The notes below the pieces were generated by a model. It saw only the letters and a program-made list of their open reading frames with translations. It was not told the DNA's origin and ran no database searches. From Devosia submarina (GTDB lineage Bacteria; Pseudomonadota; Alphaproteobacteria; Rhizobiales; Devosiaceae), in the NCBI RefSeq assembly GCF_003056345.1, contig NZ_PYWB01000008.1, positions 124,001 to 188,000 on the forward strand: a stretch of 64,000 nt of DNA, written 5' to 3'. A program made the translations under genes and the position numbers. Shown piece by piece: positions 26,774 through 35,404 of this stretch (its first letter is position 1; every line of letters begins with the position of its first letter).

Positions 26774-28054
26774 ATGGCCAAGACCTACGCGCTCGTGGGG
26801 ACCGGGGGTCGTGCACGAATGTTCTATGAGGCCATTCTGGGCCCACATCGTGAACATTCCCGGCTGGTCGCCCTGTGCGACACCAACCAGACCCGTATGG
26901 ATTACACCAACCGCGTCATCGCAGGTGAATTGGGCGACAAAACCCTGCCCACCTACAAGGCGGCCGATTTTGCCGAGATGATCCGCAAGGAAAAACCCGA
27001 CACCGTCATCGTCACCTCGATCGATCGCACGCACCACCGCTACATCATTGCGGCCATGGAAGCTGGTTGCGACGTCATCACCGAAAAGCCGATGACGACC
27101 GACGCCGAAAAGTGCCAGGAAATCCTGGACGCGGTGCAGCGTACCGGCCGCGATGTGCGCGTCACCTTCAATTATCGCTATGCCCCGCACAACTCCGCCC
27201 TGCGCGAACTCGTCGCCTCCGGCGCCATCGGCACGCCCACCTCCGTGCATTTCGAATGGCTGCTCGATACCCGCCATGGCGCCGATTACTTCCGCCGCTG
27301 GCACCGCGACAAGCGCAATTCCGGTGGCCTGATGGTCCACAAATCCACCCACCATTTCGACCTTGTCAATTTCTGGCTCGGCTCCCAGCCAGACACCGTC
27401 TTTGCCATGGGCGATTTGAAGTTCTATGGGCGCGCCAATGCCGAAGAACGGGGGGTCTTTACCCCCTATACCCGCACCACGGGCGTCGAAGCCGCCAAGG
27501 ACGACAAGTTCGCCATCGACCTTACGTCCAACCCCGTCCAGAAGGGGCTCTATTGGGACGCCGAAAAAGAGGACGGCTACCAGCGCGACCAGAACGTCTT
27601 TGGCGACGGGATCTCCATCGAAGACACCATGAACGTCATGGTTCGTTACCGCAACAAGGCGGTGATGACCTATTCGCTCCATGCCTATGCCCCCTGGGAA
27701 GGCTTCAACGTCGCCATCAATGGCACGGGCGGACGCCTCGAACTGATGGTGCGCGAGACCTCCTACATCAACGCCGGCTCCGCCTCGACTGCCGAGGGCG
27801 CCGCTGAAGGCATCAACCTCTATCACTTCCCGCTTCATGGCGAAGCGCGCGTAGTTCCCGTTAAGCAGGGCGAAGGCGGCCATGGCGGCGGCGACAAGAT
27901 CATGCTCGAGGAAATCTTCGGCAACGCCACGCCGAAACCCGGCTACGGCGCCAATCACCGCGACGGCGCCCTCTCGATCCTCACCGGCATCGCCGCCAAC
28001 CAGTCCTTCAACACCGGTCTGCCGGTCAACGTCGGCACCTTGGTGAAGTTCTAG
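26774..28054 (+). CDS. Gfo/Idh/MocA-family oxidoreductase
   Basis: NAD(P)-dependent dehydrogenase of 426 residues. The Rossmann motif at the N-terminus is ALVGTGGRARMFYEA, the family EKP motif is VITEKPMTTDAE (about residues 105-116), and the substrate-site histidines appear in GGLMVHKSTHHFDLVNFW. The family oxidises sugars, inositols and their derivatives. A GGGAGAAGA ribosome site precedes the ATG. It faces a divergent GntR regulator and an aldo/keto reductase, suggesting a small sugar-derivative catabolic locus. The exact substrate is not known. Confidence 0.92.
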   Translation: MAKTYALVGTGGRARMFYEAILGPHREHSRLVALCDTNQTRMDYTNRVIAGELGDKTLPTYKAADFAEMIRKEKPDTVIVTSIDRTHHRYIIAAMEAGCDVITEKPMTTDAEKCQEILDAVQRTGRDVRVTFNYRYAPHNSALRELVASGAIGTPTSVHFEWLLDTRHGADYFRRWHRDKRNSGGLMVHKSTHHFDLVNFWLGSQPDTVFAMGDLKFYGRANAEERGVFTPYTRTTGVEAAKDDKFAIDLTSNPVQKGLYWDAEKEDGYQRDQNVFGDGISIEDTMNVMVRYRNKAVMTYSLHAYAPWEGFNVAINGTGGRLELMVRETSYINAGSASTAEGAAEGINLYHFPLHGEARVVPVKQGEGGHGGGDKIMLEEIFGNATPKPGYGANHRDGALSILTGIAANQSFNTGLPVNVGTLVKF

Positions 28055-28067
28055 GCGCACAAACCCT

Positions 28068-28224
28068 CAGTCGGCCCCTCCCCCTGCCAGGGGGAGGATC
28101 AAAATGGGGGTACTTGGTCCGGTGTTGGACCACAAACCCCTCCCCACCCCCGATGTCATCCCGGCCTTGAGCCGGGATCCATCCCGAGATCTCAGGATGG
28201 ACCCGGGTCGAGCCCTTGGTGACA
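28068..28224. repeat. Short family B copy plus family A copy
   Basis: 28068-28110 is a truncated family B unit (CAGTCGGCCCCTCCCCCTGC then CAGGGGGAGG). 28152-28224 is a family A unit, GATGTCATCCCGGCCTTGAG then CCGGGATCCAT, with a second half ending GGACCCGGGTCGAGCCC. They fill most of the 319-base gap 28055-28373; I see nothing else in it. Confidence 0.75.
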
Positions 28225-28373
28225 CCGCGTTGGCAGCAACTGCAGTGCCCCCGCGCTCATCTGTGCAAGACAACCCACACCGGACTCCAATCGCCGCCAC
28301 TTCGTGCTAGACACTGCCCCTGCATGAAGTGTGTGTGCCCCCTCAAGCAGCGGCACACCGATCCGGAGACACG

Positions 28374-29885
28374 ATGAAAGTAGCAATCGACATGGGCGTG
28401 AGTACGGGCCACACGCCCGCAACGCTCGATCTCGAGGAGCTGCTGGCCACGCGCCTCCTGGTGCAGGGCAATTCAGGCTCCGGCAAGTCCCACCTCCTCC
28501 GCCGCCTCCTTGAGCAATCCGCTCCCTGGGTGCAGCAATGCATCATTGATCCCGAAGGCGATTTCACGACACTGTCCGAGCGCTTCGGCCATCAGGTGAT
28601 CGACGCCACGCGCACCGAAGCCGAACTCACCCGCATTGCCGGCCGTGTTCGCCAGCACCGCGTCTCGGTCGTGCTTAATCTCGAAGGACTCGATGTCGAG
28701 CAGCAGATGCGCGCCGCTGCAGCCTTCCTCGGTGGCATGTTCGATGCTGACCGCGACTTCTGGTACCCCGTCCTTGTCGTGGTCGACGAAGCCCAGCTTT
28801 TTGCCCCCTCAGCCGCCGGCGAAGTCTCCGACGAAGCACGCAAGCTTTCCCTTGGCGCCATGACCAACCTCATGTGCCGCGGCCGCAAGCGTGGCCTGGC
28901 TGGTGTCATCGCCACCCAGCGTCTGGCCAAGCTCGCCAAAAACGTGGCCGCCGAAGCCTCCAACTTCCTGATGGGCCGCACATTCCTCGACATCGACATG
29001 GCCCGCGCCGCCGATCTCCTTGGCATGGAAAAGCGGCAGGCCGAGCAGTTCCGCGACCTTGCCCGTGGCCATTTCGTCGCCCTCGGGCCCGCTATTTCCC
29101 GCCGCCCCCTGCCGGTCACCATCGGCGCGGTTGAAACCTCCGCCCGCTCCACCAGCCCCAAGCTCACGCCCCTGCCTGAAGCGCCGGTGGATGCAGCCGA
29201 GCTGATCTTTACTGCCGACCCCGAGGAGGCAACGCGCCCCGTCGTGCGTCGTACGCCGCCGCCACCACCGCCCTCCACCAATGAATTGCTGGCTCAACTG
29301 TCGCGCTCCCGCCCCGAGGCCGAGCCGGTGCCGCAAACCTTGTTCCCCGAGATCGACGAGGCCGAACGGGAACGAGAGATCGACGCCATCATGGTCGAGC
29401 TCCTGGGCGATCCCGACGCCAGCTTCCGCACCGTCGCCGTGCTTTACCAGGATTTCTTGGTCCGCTGCCGCATCCGTCGCGTCCCTGGCGAGCCGCCGGC
29501 CCTGCCGCTGTTCAAGCGCAAGCTCGCCGTTGCCCGCGTCGCACCCGATGAAGAGATCAAGCAATCCGATGGCTGGCAGCAGGCGCTCAGCCTCTCCGAA
29601 ACCCTGACCGACGACGTCCAGGGTGTGTTCCTCGTCCTCGCGCAAGCCGCACTTACCGGCGCCCCATGCCCCTCCGACGCGACCCTCGCACGCCTCTACG
29701 GCACCCATTCCGCCAGCCGCGCCCGCCGCCTTCTGACCTGGTTCGAAGAACGGGGCCTGCTTGTCGTGCGCCTCGACTTCCGCAACAACCGCGTCGTCGC
29801 CTTCCCGGACCTTGGAGCCGAAACCGCCGCGGGCGATCCCAACGGCCCTGATGCCTTGGTTGAAGGACGCGACGCTGCCGAGTGA
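28374..29885 (+). CDS. HerA/DUF87-like ATP-binding protein
   Basis: A 503-residue P-loop ATPase. Walker A is QGNSGSGKSHLL (about residues 31-42) and Walker B PVLVVVDEAQLF, with an arginine-rich sensor region MCRGRKRGLAGVIATQRLAKL. This places it in the HerA/VirB4/FtsK-like superfamily used for DNA translocation or processing. The C-terminal 230 residues, after a proline-rich linker (RRTPPPPPPSTNELLAQ), have no domain I recognise. The ATG at 28374 has CGGAG upstream. No NurA-type nuclease is nearby, so the partner and role are open. Confidence 0.82.
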   Translation: MKVAIDMGVSTGHTPATLDLEELLATRLLVQGNSGSGKSHLLRRLLEQSAPWVQQCIIDPEGDFTTLSERFGHQVIDATRTEAELTRIAGRVRQHRVSVVLNLEGLDVEQQMRAAAAFLGGMFDADRDFWYPVLVVVDEAQLFAPSAAGEVSDEARKLSLGAMTNLMCRGRKRGLAGVIATQRLAKLAKNVAAEASNFLMGRTFLDIDMARAADLLGMEKRQAEQFRDLARGHFVALGPAISRRPLPVTIGAVETSARSTSPKLTPLPEAPVDAAELIFTADPEEATRPVVRRTPPPPPPSTNELLAQLSRSRPEAEPVPQTLFPEIDEAEREREIDAIMVELLGDPDASFRTVAVLYQDFLVRCRIRRVPGEPPALPLFKRKLAVARVAPDEEIKQSDGWQQALSLSETLTDDVQGVFLVLAQAALTGAPCPSDATLARLYGTHSASRARRLLTWFEERGLLVVRLDFRNNRVVAFPDLGAETAAGDPNGPDALVEGRDAAE

Positions 29886-29910
29886 GCCGCGCCTTCATCC
29901 CAGCTTCAAA

Positions 29911-29969
29911 CTAGCCTCATGGTAAGCCTGTTGAACCACCAGAGCCTGCCCTCGGGCTCGACCCGAGGG
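29911..29969. repeat. Family C copy plus family A palindrome between convergent genes
   Basis: 29911-29948 is a diverged family C unit (CTAGCCTCATGGTAAGCCTG). CCCTCGGG (29949-29956) and CCCGAGGG (29962-29969) form a strong hairpin between the convergent ATPase and mutarotase stops, a plausible bidirectional terminator. Confidence 0.75.
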
Positions 29970-29982
29970 GCGTGGCGCCGCC

Positions 29983-30846
29983 CTACCCCTCAAGCTCCAC
30001 ACTGAACCCATACCGCCGCCGCCCACCCGGCTCCAGCACCTCCACAAACGGCCGCTCCTCCAGTGCATCACTGCCCCCCACCATAGCCGCCGTGCCGTGC
30101 CAGGGCTCCAGGCACACAAATTGCGCCCCCGGCTTTGACCAAAGGGCAAAGTTCGGCAAATTCTCCCAGCTGAAATGGATGGCCTTGCTGTCTGCCCCAT
30201 AGCGCAGACCCGTCCCCGCACCCTCGGGGAAAATCATCGCATCGGCCTTGAACAGATCATCATGCAGCGCCAGCTCGCCCTTGGTGAAGGGCGAAGCCAT
30301 TTTCTCGCGCTTCACGAGCCCGTCCGCCAGCTGCGCCAACAATGGCTCTCCGCCATTATCGAGCCGCACAGAATGCTTTTCCCCCGTGCATCCCGGCAGC
30401 GGCCACAAAAACGCCGGATGAAACCCGATCCCATATGGCATCGGCCTTTGATCCAGATTGCTCACGACAGCTGTAGTCCGCACCCCACGACCCTCGAGCC
30501 GATGCTCGACAACAAGGCTGAACTCAAACGGATAAACCTGGTGCGTCGTCTCGTTGGCGCGCAGCTCGAACCGGGCATAATCCGCCCCGCTCTCGATCAA
30601 GGTAAATTCGTTGCGCCGCGCAAAACCATGCTGGCTCATCGCAAAGCGCTGCCCATCGACGCTGATGTGATCCTCCGGCGCCCGCCCCACCATGGGAAAC
30701 AGCACCGGCGCCCGTCCCGTCCAAAACTGTGGATCCCCATTCCACAGCCAGTCAGCCCCATCACGCGTCCGCAAGCTCTGCATCTCGGCCCCCATGGGCA
30801 CGATCTCGACACTCAAATGCTCGTTCTCGATCCGGACATTGCTCAT
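29983..30846 (-). CDS. Aldose 1-epimerase-like protein (LacX/YeaD type)
   Basis: A 287-residue galactose-mutarotase-fold protein. Family landmarks are GAEMQSLRTRDGADWLWNGD, MSQHGFARRNEFTLIE (catalytic His), GIGFHPAFLWPL (second His) and CLEPWHGTAA. The family interconverts alpha and beta anomers of aldoses or acts on hexose-6-phosphates; LacX-type members are poorly characterised. The ATG at 30846 has a GGGAG ribosome site. It is a single gene with convergent neighbour on one side and hrpB divergent on the other. Confidence 0.88.
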   Translation of the reverse strand: MSNVRIENEHLSVEIVPMGAEMQSLRTRDGADWLWNGDPQFWTGRAPVLFPMVGRAPEDHISVDGQRFAMSQHGFARRNEFTLIESGADYARFELRANETTHQVYPFEFSLVVEHRLEGRGVRTTAVVSNLDQRPMPYGIGFHPAFLWPLPGCTGEKHSVRLDNGGEPLLAQLADGLVKREKMASPFTKGELALHDDLFKADAMIFPEGAGTGLRYGADSKAIHFSWENLPNFALWSKPGAQFVCLEPWHGTAAMVGGSDALEERPFVEVLEPGGRRRYGFSVELEG

Positions 30847-30931
30847 TCTTGACTCCCGACAGTTCCTGCACCCTAACGCGCGAATAGCCTTTTCGAAAAC
30901 CTTGTGCCTCGCACCATCTCACAAAGAACGC

Positions 30932-30972
30932 GATGTCATCCCGGGCTCGACCCGGGATCCATCTCGAGATCT
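30932..30972. repeat. Family A repeat
   Basis: GATGTCATCCCGGGCTCGAC then CCGGGATCCATCTCGAGATC, located between the divergent mutarotase-like gene and hrpB. Only 30847-31054 separates the two genes, so the repeat sits in or near their promoters. Confidence 0.8.
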
Positions 30973-31054
30973 GTCCACAGCCGCTAGGTGTATCGAGCCC
31001 CCTGTAACACCCGCCCCTCTTGCCGGCAGCGCCTCAATCCCCCAAAACCCACCC

Positions 31055-33535
31055 ATGCCCCTGCCACCCCTGCCCATCGATGACGCCCTGCCCGCGCTCC
31101 TCTCTGCGCTCAACGAAAACCCTACGGCCGTCCTCGTTGCCCCGCCGGGCGCCGGCAAGACCACGCGCGTCCCTCTCGCCCTCCTGGACGCGCCCTGGCG
31201 CAACAACCAACGCATCATCATGCTCGAACCGCGCCGCCTTGCCGCCCGCGCGGCTGCCGCACAGATGGCGCGTCTCCTTGGCGAAGAGGTCGGCCAGACC
31301 ATCGGCTATCGCGTCCGCATGGACAGCAAAATCTCCGCCCGAACCCGTGTGGAAATCGTCACCGAAGGCGTTTTCACCCGCATGCTGCTCGACGATCCCG
31401 AACTCACCGGCGTCGCTGCCGTCCTGTTCGACGAGTTCCACGAACGCAGCCTCGATGGCGATCTCGGCCTTGCGCTCACGCTCGACGCCACGGCCCTGCG
31501 CCCCGATCTGCGCATCCTCGTCATGTCCGCCACCATCGATGGCGCGCGCATTGCCAAGCTTCTCAACGTCGCCCCTGTTGTTGAAAGCCTGGGGCGCACA
31601 TTTCCCGTCGAAACCCTCTACCGGGAACCAGATCCCCTCGCGCGTCTGGAAGACCAGGTCACCTCGGCGGTCCTTCAAGCCTTGCGCGAGCACGACGGCT
31701 CCGCCCTCGTCTTCCTCCCCGGCCAAGGCGAAATAGGGCGCGTCGCCGAACGCCTCGCCAGCCGCGTGCCCGCCAACACCGATGTCGCTCCGCTTTACGG
31801 CCAACTTACCCCAGCCGAGCAGGACCGCGCCATTCGCCCAGCCGAAGCCGGTCGCCGCAAGATTGTCCTTGCCACCTCCATCGCCGAAACCTCCCTCACC
31901 ATCGAAGGCATCCGCATCGTCGTGGACTCAGGCTTCCGCCGTGTTCCCGTCTACGAACCCAACACCGGCCTCACGACCCTGCAAACCCGCCGCGTCTCCC
32001 GCGCCGGCGCTGACCAGCGGCGCGGCCGCGCCGGCCGCACCAGCCCCGGCATCGCCGTCCGCCTCTGGAACGAAGGGCAAACCGCCGCCCTCGAGCCCTT
32101 TGACACTCCCGAAATCCTGGCCGCCGACCTCGCAGGTTTCGTTCTCGATCTGGCGGCCTGGGGCGTCTCCGATCCGAAGGCTCTCACCTTCCTTGATCCC
32201 CCACCTACCCCCGCCTGGACCGAAGCACGGGCCCTGCTCCAGTCGCTTGACGCCCTCGACAAGGCTGGCCACCTCACAAAGGAGGGCAAGGCTCTCGCCC
32301 GCCTGCCGCTCCATCCGCGCTTGGCTCACATGATTATTGCCGCAGGCGAGGACCGGCACACCGCCGCCGAACTCGCCGTACTCATTGGCGAACGCGGCCT
32401 GGGCGGCGACAGCACAGACCTCGCCCACCGCCTTGACCGCTTCCGCACCGACCGCTCCAAACGCGCCGAAGACGGGAGAGCACTGGCAAAACGTTGGACG
32501 AGACTGGCCGACACCCCACCCACAGCTCGTCACCCTCGGGTTCAACCCGAGGGCTCTACACCTCCCTTAAACAACTCCTCCGGCTGGCACCTCGCCCACG
32601 CCTACCCCGATCGCGTCGCCCAATCCACCGGCGCCCCCGGCCGCTTCCGCCTCAGCAATGGCCGCCAAGCCAGCCTCGAGGAAACCGATCCTCTCGCGCG
32701 CCAACCGTTCCTCGTCGTCACGGACATGACCGGCGCCGCCGCCACCAGCCGCATACGCGGCGCTGCGTCGCTCACCCGCGACGAGATCGAGCAGCTCTTC
32801 GCTGACCGCATTTCGCAAACCGAAACCCTGAGCTTCAACACAGCTTCTGCCAGCGTCCGCGCCCGCCGCACGCGCCAGTACGGCGCCTTGCGCCTCTCCG
32901 ATGAACCCATCCCGGTTACCGATTGGGACCAGGCCGCCGATCTCCTTGCGCAAGCCGCCCTGCGCCGCATCGAGAACCTACCCTGGACCAAGGAGCAAAA
33001 AGCCCTGCGCGCCCGCGCCAGCTTCCTCCACCAAACCCTGGGCGAGCCGTGGCCCGACCTTTCCGACACAGCCCTTGCCGCCGACCCGGCCTGGCTCGCG
33101 CCACACCTCCACGGCGAAACGCGTCTCGCCGCCATATCAGCCGCTCACCTCGGCAATGCGCTCGATACGCTCCTGCCTTGGTCGCAGCGGCAAGACATCG
33201 ACCGGCTCCTCCCCAGCCACTTCGCCGCCCCATCCGGCAGCCACCTCCCCATCGACTATGACGGCCCAAACGGCCCGGAACTGCACATCCGCGTCCAGGA
33301 ACTCTTCGGCCTCGACCGCCACCCATCAGTTGCAAACGGCAAGATCCCGCTGCTCCTTGTCCTCCTCTCCCCCGCGCACCGCCCCATCCAGACCACGCGC
33401 GATCTCCCCGGCTTCTGGCGCGGCTCCTGGAAAGACGTCGCCAAGGACCTCAAAGGCCGATACCCCCGCCATTTCTGGCCCGACGATCCCATCAATGCGG
33501 CGGCAACCGCACGGGCCAAGCCGCGAGGAACATAG
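31055..33535 (+). CDS. hrpB: ATP-dependent helicase HrpB
   Basis: DEAH/RHA-type helicase of 826 residues. Walker A is APPGAGKTTRVP, motif II FDEFHERS (DEFH), motif III VMSATIDG, then TSIAETSLTIEG and QRRGRAGR (motifs V and VI); a C-terminal HrpB domain follows. The start at 31055 (MPLPPLPIDDALPALL) is the family N-terminus; about 120 extra in-frame codons upstream translate a repeat and are rejected. The linker at about residues 492-507 (RHPRVQPEGSTPP) is encoded by a family A repeat. The cellular role of HrpB is poorly known. Confidence 0.93.
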   Translation: MPLPPLPIDDALPALLSALNENPTAVLVAPPGAGKTTRVPLALLDAPWRNNQRIIMLEPRRLAARAAAAQMARLLGEEVGQTIGYRVRMDSKISARTRVEIVTEGVFTRMLLDDPELTGVAAVLFDEFHERSLDGDLGLALTLDATALRPDLRILVMSATIDGARIAKLLNVAPVVESLGRTFPVETLYREPDPLARLEDQVTSAVLQALREHDGSALVFLPGQGEIGRVAERLASRVPANTDVAPLYGQLTPAEQDRAIRPAEAGRRKIVLATSIAETSLTIEGIRIVVDSGFRRVPVYEPNTGLTTLQTRRVSRAGADQRRGRAGRTSPGIAVRLWNEGQTAALEPFDTPEILAADLAGFVLDLAAWGVSDPKALTFLDPPPTPAWTEARALLQSLDALDKAGHLTKEGKALARLPLHPRLAHMIIAAGEDRHTAAELAVLIGERGLGGDSTDLAHRLDRFRTDRSKRAEDGRALAKRWTRLADTPPTARHPRVQPEGSTPPLNNSSGWHLAHAYPDRVAQSTGAPGRFRLSNGRQASLEETDPLARQPFLVVTDMTGAAATSRIRGAASLTRDEIEQLFADRISQTETLSFNTASASVRARRTRQYGALRLSDEPIPVTDWDQAADLLAQAALRRIENLPWTKEQKALRARASFLHQTLGEPWPDLSDTALAADPAWLAPHLHGETRLAAISAAHLGNALDTLLPWSQRQDIDRLLPSHFAAPSGSHLPIDYDGPNGPELHIRVQELFGLDRHPSVANGKIPLLLVLLSPAHRPIQTTRDLPGFWRGSWKDVAKDLKGRYPRHFWPDDPINAAATARAKPRGT
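32528..32570. repeat. Family A palindrome inside the hrpB reading frame
   Basis: CGTCACCCTCGGGTT (from 32528) then AACCCGAGGGCTCTACACC. The ten-base arms 32533-32542 and 32544-32553 are perfectly complementary around one base. It aligns base for base with the intergenic copies at 17985 and 26549, including the CTCTACAC tail. The reading frame stays open through it. Confidence 0.9.
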
Positions 33536-33550
33536 CGTTCCGCTGTTATT

Positions 33551-33695
33551 CGTCATCACCCAGCTTGTCCGGGTGATCCACGTCTGGCAAACCCCCTGCT
33601 GGTGGATTGTCCGGACAAGCCGGGCAATGACGATGGGCAACTCCGTCCTCCAAGTAGCCCTCATGGTGAGCCTGTCGAACCAGGAGGCGTGCCGC
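33551..33695. repeat. Compound family A copy followed by a family C copy
   Basis: 33551-33632 holds CGTCATCACCCAGCTTGTCC and the inverted GGACAAGCCGGGCAATGACG with a variable centre. 33653-33695 holds AGTAGCCCTCATGGTGAGCC then TGTCGAACCAGGAGG. Together they fill the gap between the convergent hrpB and msrB stops. Confidence 0.85.
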
Positions 33696-33728
33696 AGAAA
33701 AAAGCTCCGGAACCCCGAGGCTTTCGAC

Positions 33729-34133
33729 TTATTCGGCAGGGACGAAATTCAGCGCCACGCCATTAATGCAATAGCGCAAACCAGTCGGCGGCGGACCATC
33801 GGGGAACACGTGCCCCAAATGGCTCCCGCATGTCGCGCAATGGCACTCCGTGCGCACCATCCCATAGGAGCGGTCTTCGCTCGTTTCCACCGAACCAGGC
33901 AGCGGATCATTGAAGCTCGGCCAGCCCGTGCCGCTTTCGAATTTCAGCGTCGATTCAAACAGCGGACTATCGCATCCCGCACAGGAAAACGTCCCCGCAC
34001 GCGTTTCATGCAGCAGCGCGCACGAACCGGGGCGTTCGGTGCCATGGTTGCGCATCACCTGGTATTGCTCGGGCGTCAGCCGCGCGCGCCACTCGGCATC
34101 GGTGCGCGTCACAGCAAAAGTATGAGCGTCCAT
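33729..34133 (-). CDS. msrB: Peptide methionine-(R)-S-oxide reductase
   Basis: Repairs the R form of methionine sulfoxide in proteins. The 134 residues show two zinc CxxC pairs (C51/C54 and C99/C102), the FESGTGWPSF substrate loop and the catalytic cysteine C122 in LRYCINGVALNF. C38 (RPGSCALL) may act as the resolving cysteine. The start MDAHTFAVTRT at 34133 has GGGAG upstream; longer in-frame extensions run towards the tRNA region and are not credible. Single gene, convergent with hrpB. Confidence 0.95.
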   Translation of the reverse strand: MDAHTFAVTRTDAEWRARLTPEQYQVMRNHGTERPGSCALLHETRAGTFSCAGCDSPLFESTLKFESGTGWPSFNDPLPGSVETSEDRSYGMVRTECHCATCGSHLGHVFPDGPPPTGLRYCINGVALNFVPAE

Positions 34134-34311
34134 CGGGTTCTCCCGCCTTTTCCAGAAAGTGAACATGGCGCAGATATAGTGCGTCCCGCGCCGCACTGCG
34201 AGCCCTACCCCATCAAGCCAAGGTGAAAGCTGACCTGCCGCTCCAAGTGAGTGGCGGGCACCATTCGCCTCAGTTTCGATCCCGGGCGAGACGAAAATGG
34301 CCCATGGCCGA

Positions 34312-34357
34312 GTACCGGAGCGCAGCGTGCATGAGCACGTGAGCACCGGAAGCGCAG
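34312..34357. repeat. Direct repeat and hairpin downstream of the tRNA pair
   Basis: GTACCGGAGCGCAG (34312-34325) and GCACCGGAAGCGCAG (34343-34357) are direct repeats. Between them CGTGC and GCACG (34326-34339) form a small hairpin. The position, about 60 bases past the tRNA 3' end, suggests a processing or termination structure. Confidence 0.5.
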
Positions 34358-34401
34358 GGCTTGCTCATTTGCAGACCGCCCCAGATCGAGAATGAGGTGA
34401 A

Positions 34402-34476
34402 TGGTGGGAGTAACAAGGATTGAACTTGTGACCCTTCGCGTGTGAAGCGAATGCTCTCCCGCTGAGCTATACTCCC
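34402..34476 (-). tRNA. tRNA-Val (anticodon CAC)
   Basis: 75 bases including an encoded CCA. Acceptor arm GGGAGTA pairs with TACTCCC, the D-arm reads AGCTCAGCGGGAGAGC, the anticodon stem TTCGC/GCGAA encloses TTCACAC with anticodon CAC, and the T-arm carries GTTCAATC. It is the second gene of a tandem pair. Confidence 0.96.
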
Positions 34477-34504
34477 ATCGCCGAAGCGAAAGTCTTAAGA
34501 GAGA

Positions 34505-34579
34505 TGGTGGGCGTAACAAGGATCGAACTTGTGACCCCCTCGATGTCAACGAGGTGCTCTCCCGCTGAGCTATACGCCC
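34505..34579 (-). tRNA. tRNA-Val (anticodon GAC)
   Basis: 75 bases including CCA. Acceptor GGGCGTA/TACGCCC, D-arm AGCTCAGCGGGAGAGC, anticodon stem CCTCG/CGAGG enclosing TTGACAT with anticodon GAC, and T-arm GTTCGATC. It lies 28 bases upstream of the CAC gene, so they are co-transcribed. A perfect 7-bp hairpin (34593-34611, GGAACGG/CCGTTCC) sits in its 5' leader. Confidence 0.96.
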
Positions 34580-34704
34580 ATCTCTCCGGGAAGGAACGGC
34601 TGAACCGTTCCAGTGGCGCGGATAGACCATAAAACCCGGTCAGGGGTCAAGAGGTCTGTTTCAACTTATGCGGCTGTGTGGAAACTCGATGCCTCCGCCT
34701 CCAC

Positions 34705-34822
34705 AATGTCATCCCGGCCTTGAGCCGGGATCCATCTCGATATCTATCTCCAGCCGCGAGCCGGCTCAACCGACCACCACGCTTGTCCATGGATGGACCC
34801 CGGACCGAGCCCGGGGGACACT
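34705..34822. repeat. Family A repeat
   Basis: AATGTCATCCCGGCCTTGAG then CCGGGATCCATCTCGATATC, followed by a partner ending GGACCGAGCCCGGGGGACA. It occupies most of the gap between the tRNA genes and the cpdR stop. Confidence 0.75.
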
Positions 34823-34849
34823 GTGCCTAAACGCACGCCCTGCCGCCCC

Positions 34850-35209
34850 TCAGGCCGCCAGCAGCCGCTCCACCTCGTTCACCAGATCCTTGAGGTGAAA
34901 CGGCTTGCTCAGCACAGAGGCATCCTTGGGCGCGTCGCTGTCGGGGTTCAGCGCCACGGCAGCAAAGCCGGTGATAAACATCACCTTGAGATCCGGATCG
35001 AGTTCAGTCGCGCGCCGCGCCAGCTCGATCCCGTCCATTTCGGGCATCACGATGTCGCTCAAAAGCAAGGAGAACGGCTCCTCGCGCAGGCGTTCATAGG
35101 CGCTCAGCCCATTGTCGAACGACACCACTTCATAGCCCGCGTTTTTAAGCGCACGCGTCAAAAACTGGCGCATGTCATTATCGTCTTCCGCGAGCAGAAT
35201 GCGTTTCAT
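34850..35209 (-). CDS. cpdR: Single-domain response regulator CpdR
   Basis: In Caulobacter and rhizobia, unphosphorylated CpdR primes ClpXP for cell-cycle proteolysis, and the CckA-ChpT pathway phosphorylates it. The 119 residues are one receiver domain: acidic pair in LLAEDDND, phospho-acceptor D52 (LLLSDIVMPEMDG), T/S site in FITGFAA and K in LSKPFHL. The sequence is strikingly close to rhizobial CpdR, including ALNPDSDAPKDA. ATG at 35209 has GGAG seven bases upstream. It is divergent from the N-formylglutamate amidohydrolase gene, a neighbourhood seen in other Hyphomicrobiales. Confidence 0.95.
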   Translation of the reverse strand: MKRILLAEDDNDMRQFLTRALKNAGYEVVSFDNGLSAYERLREEPFSLLLSDIVMPEMDGIELARRATELDPDLKVMFITGFAAVALNPDSDAPKDASVLSKPFHLKDLVNEVERLLAA

Positions 35210-35404
35210 CAACATCTCCGGGCCTTACGCCTTAGTGAGTCGGATCATAGTGCGGGATGTTTAAGGCAAGTTTGCCGATCTGCAAACGCCGCTCGTTTTC
35301 GGCAGACAAAACTGTGACAATCTGGACATTTCCCCGGTAAAGCGCGACAGTGATTACGCAAATCAGTTCGGCGCCGCATGGGTGGCGCCCCAAGGGGAGG
35401 CAGC

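Noticed and set aside
30692..31054. A 121-codon N-terminal extension of HrpB
   Set aside because: It translates the mutarotase gene's antisense and a family A repeat; the true family N-terminus starts at 31055.
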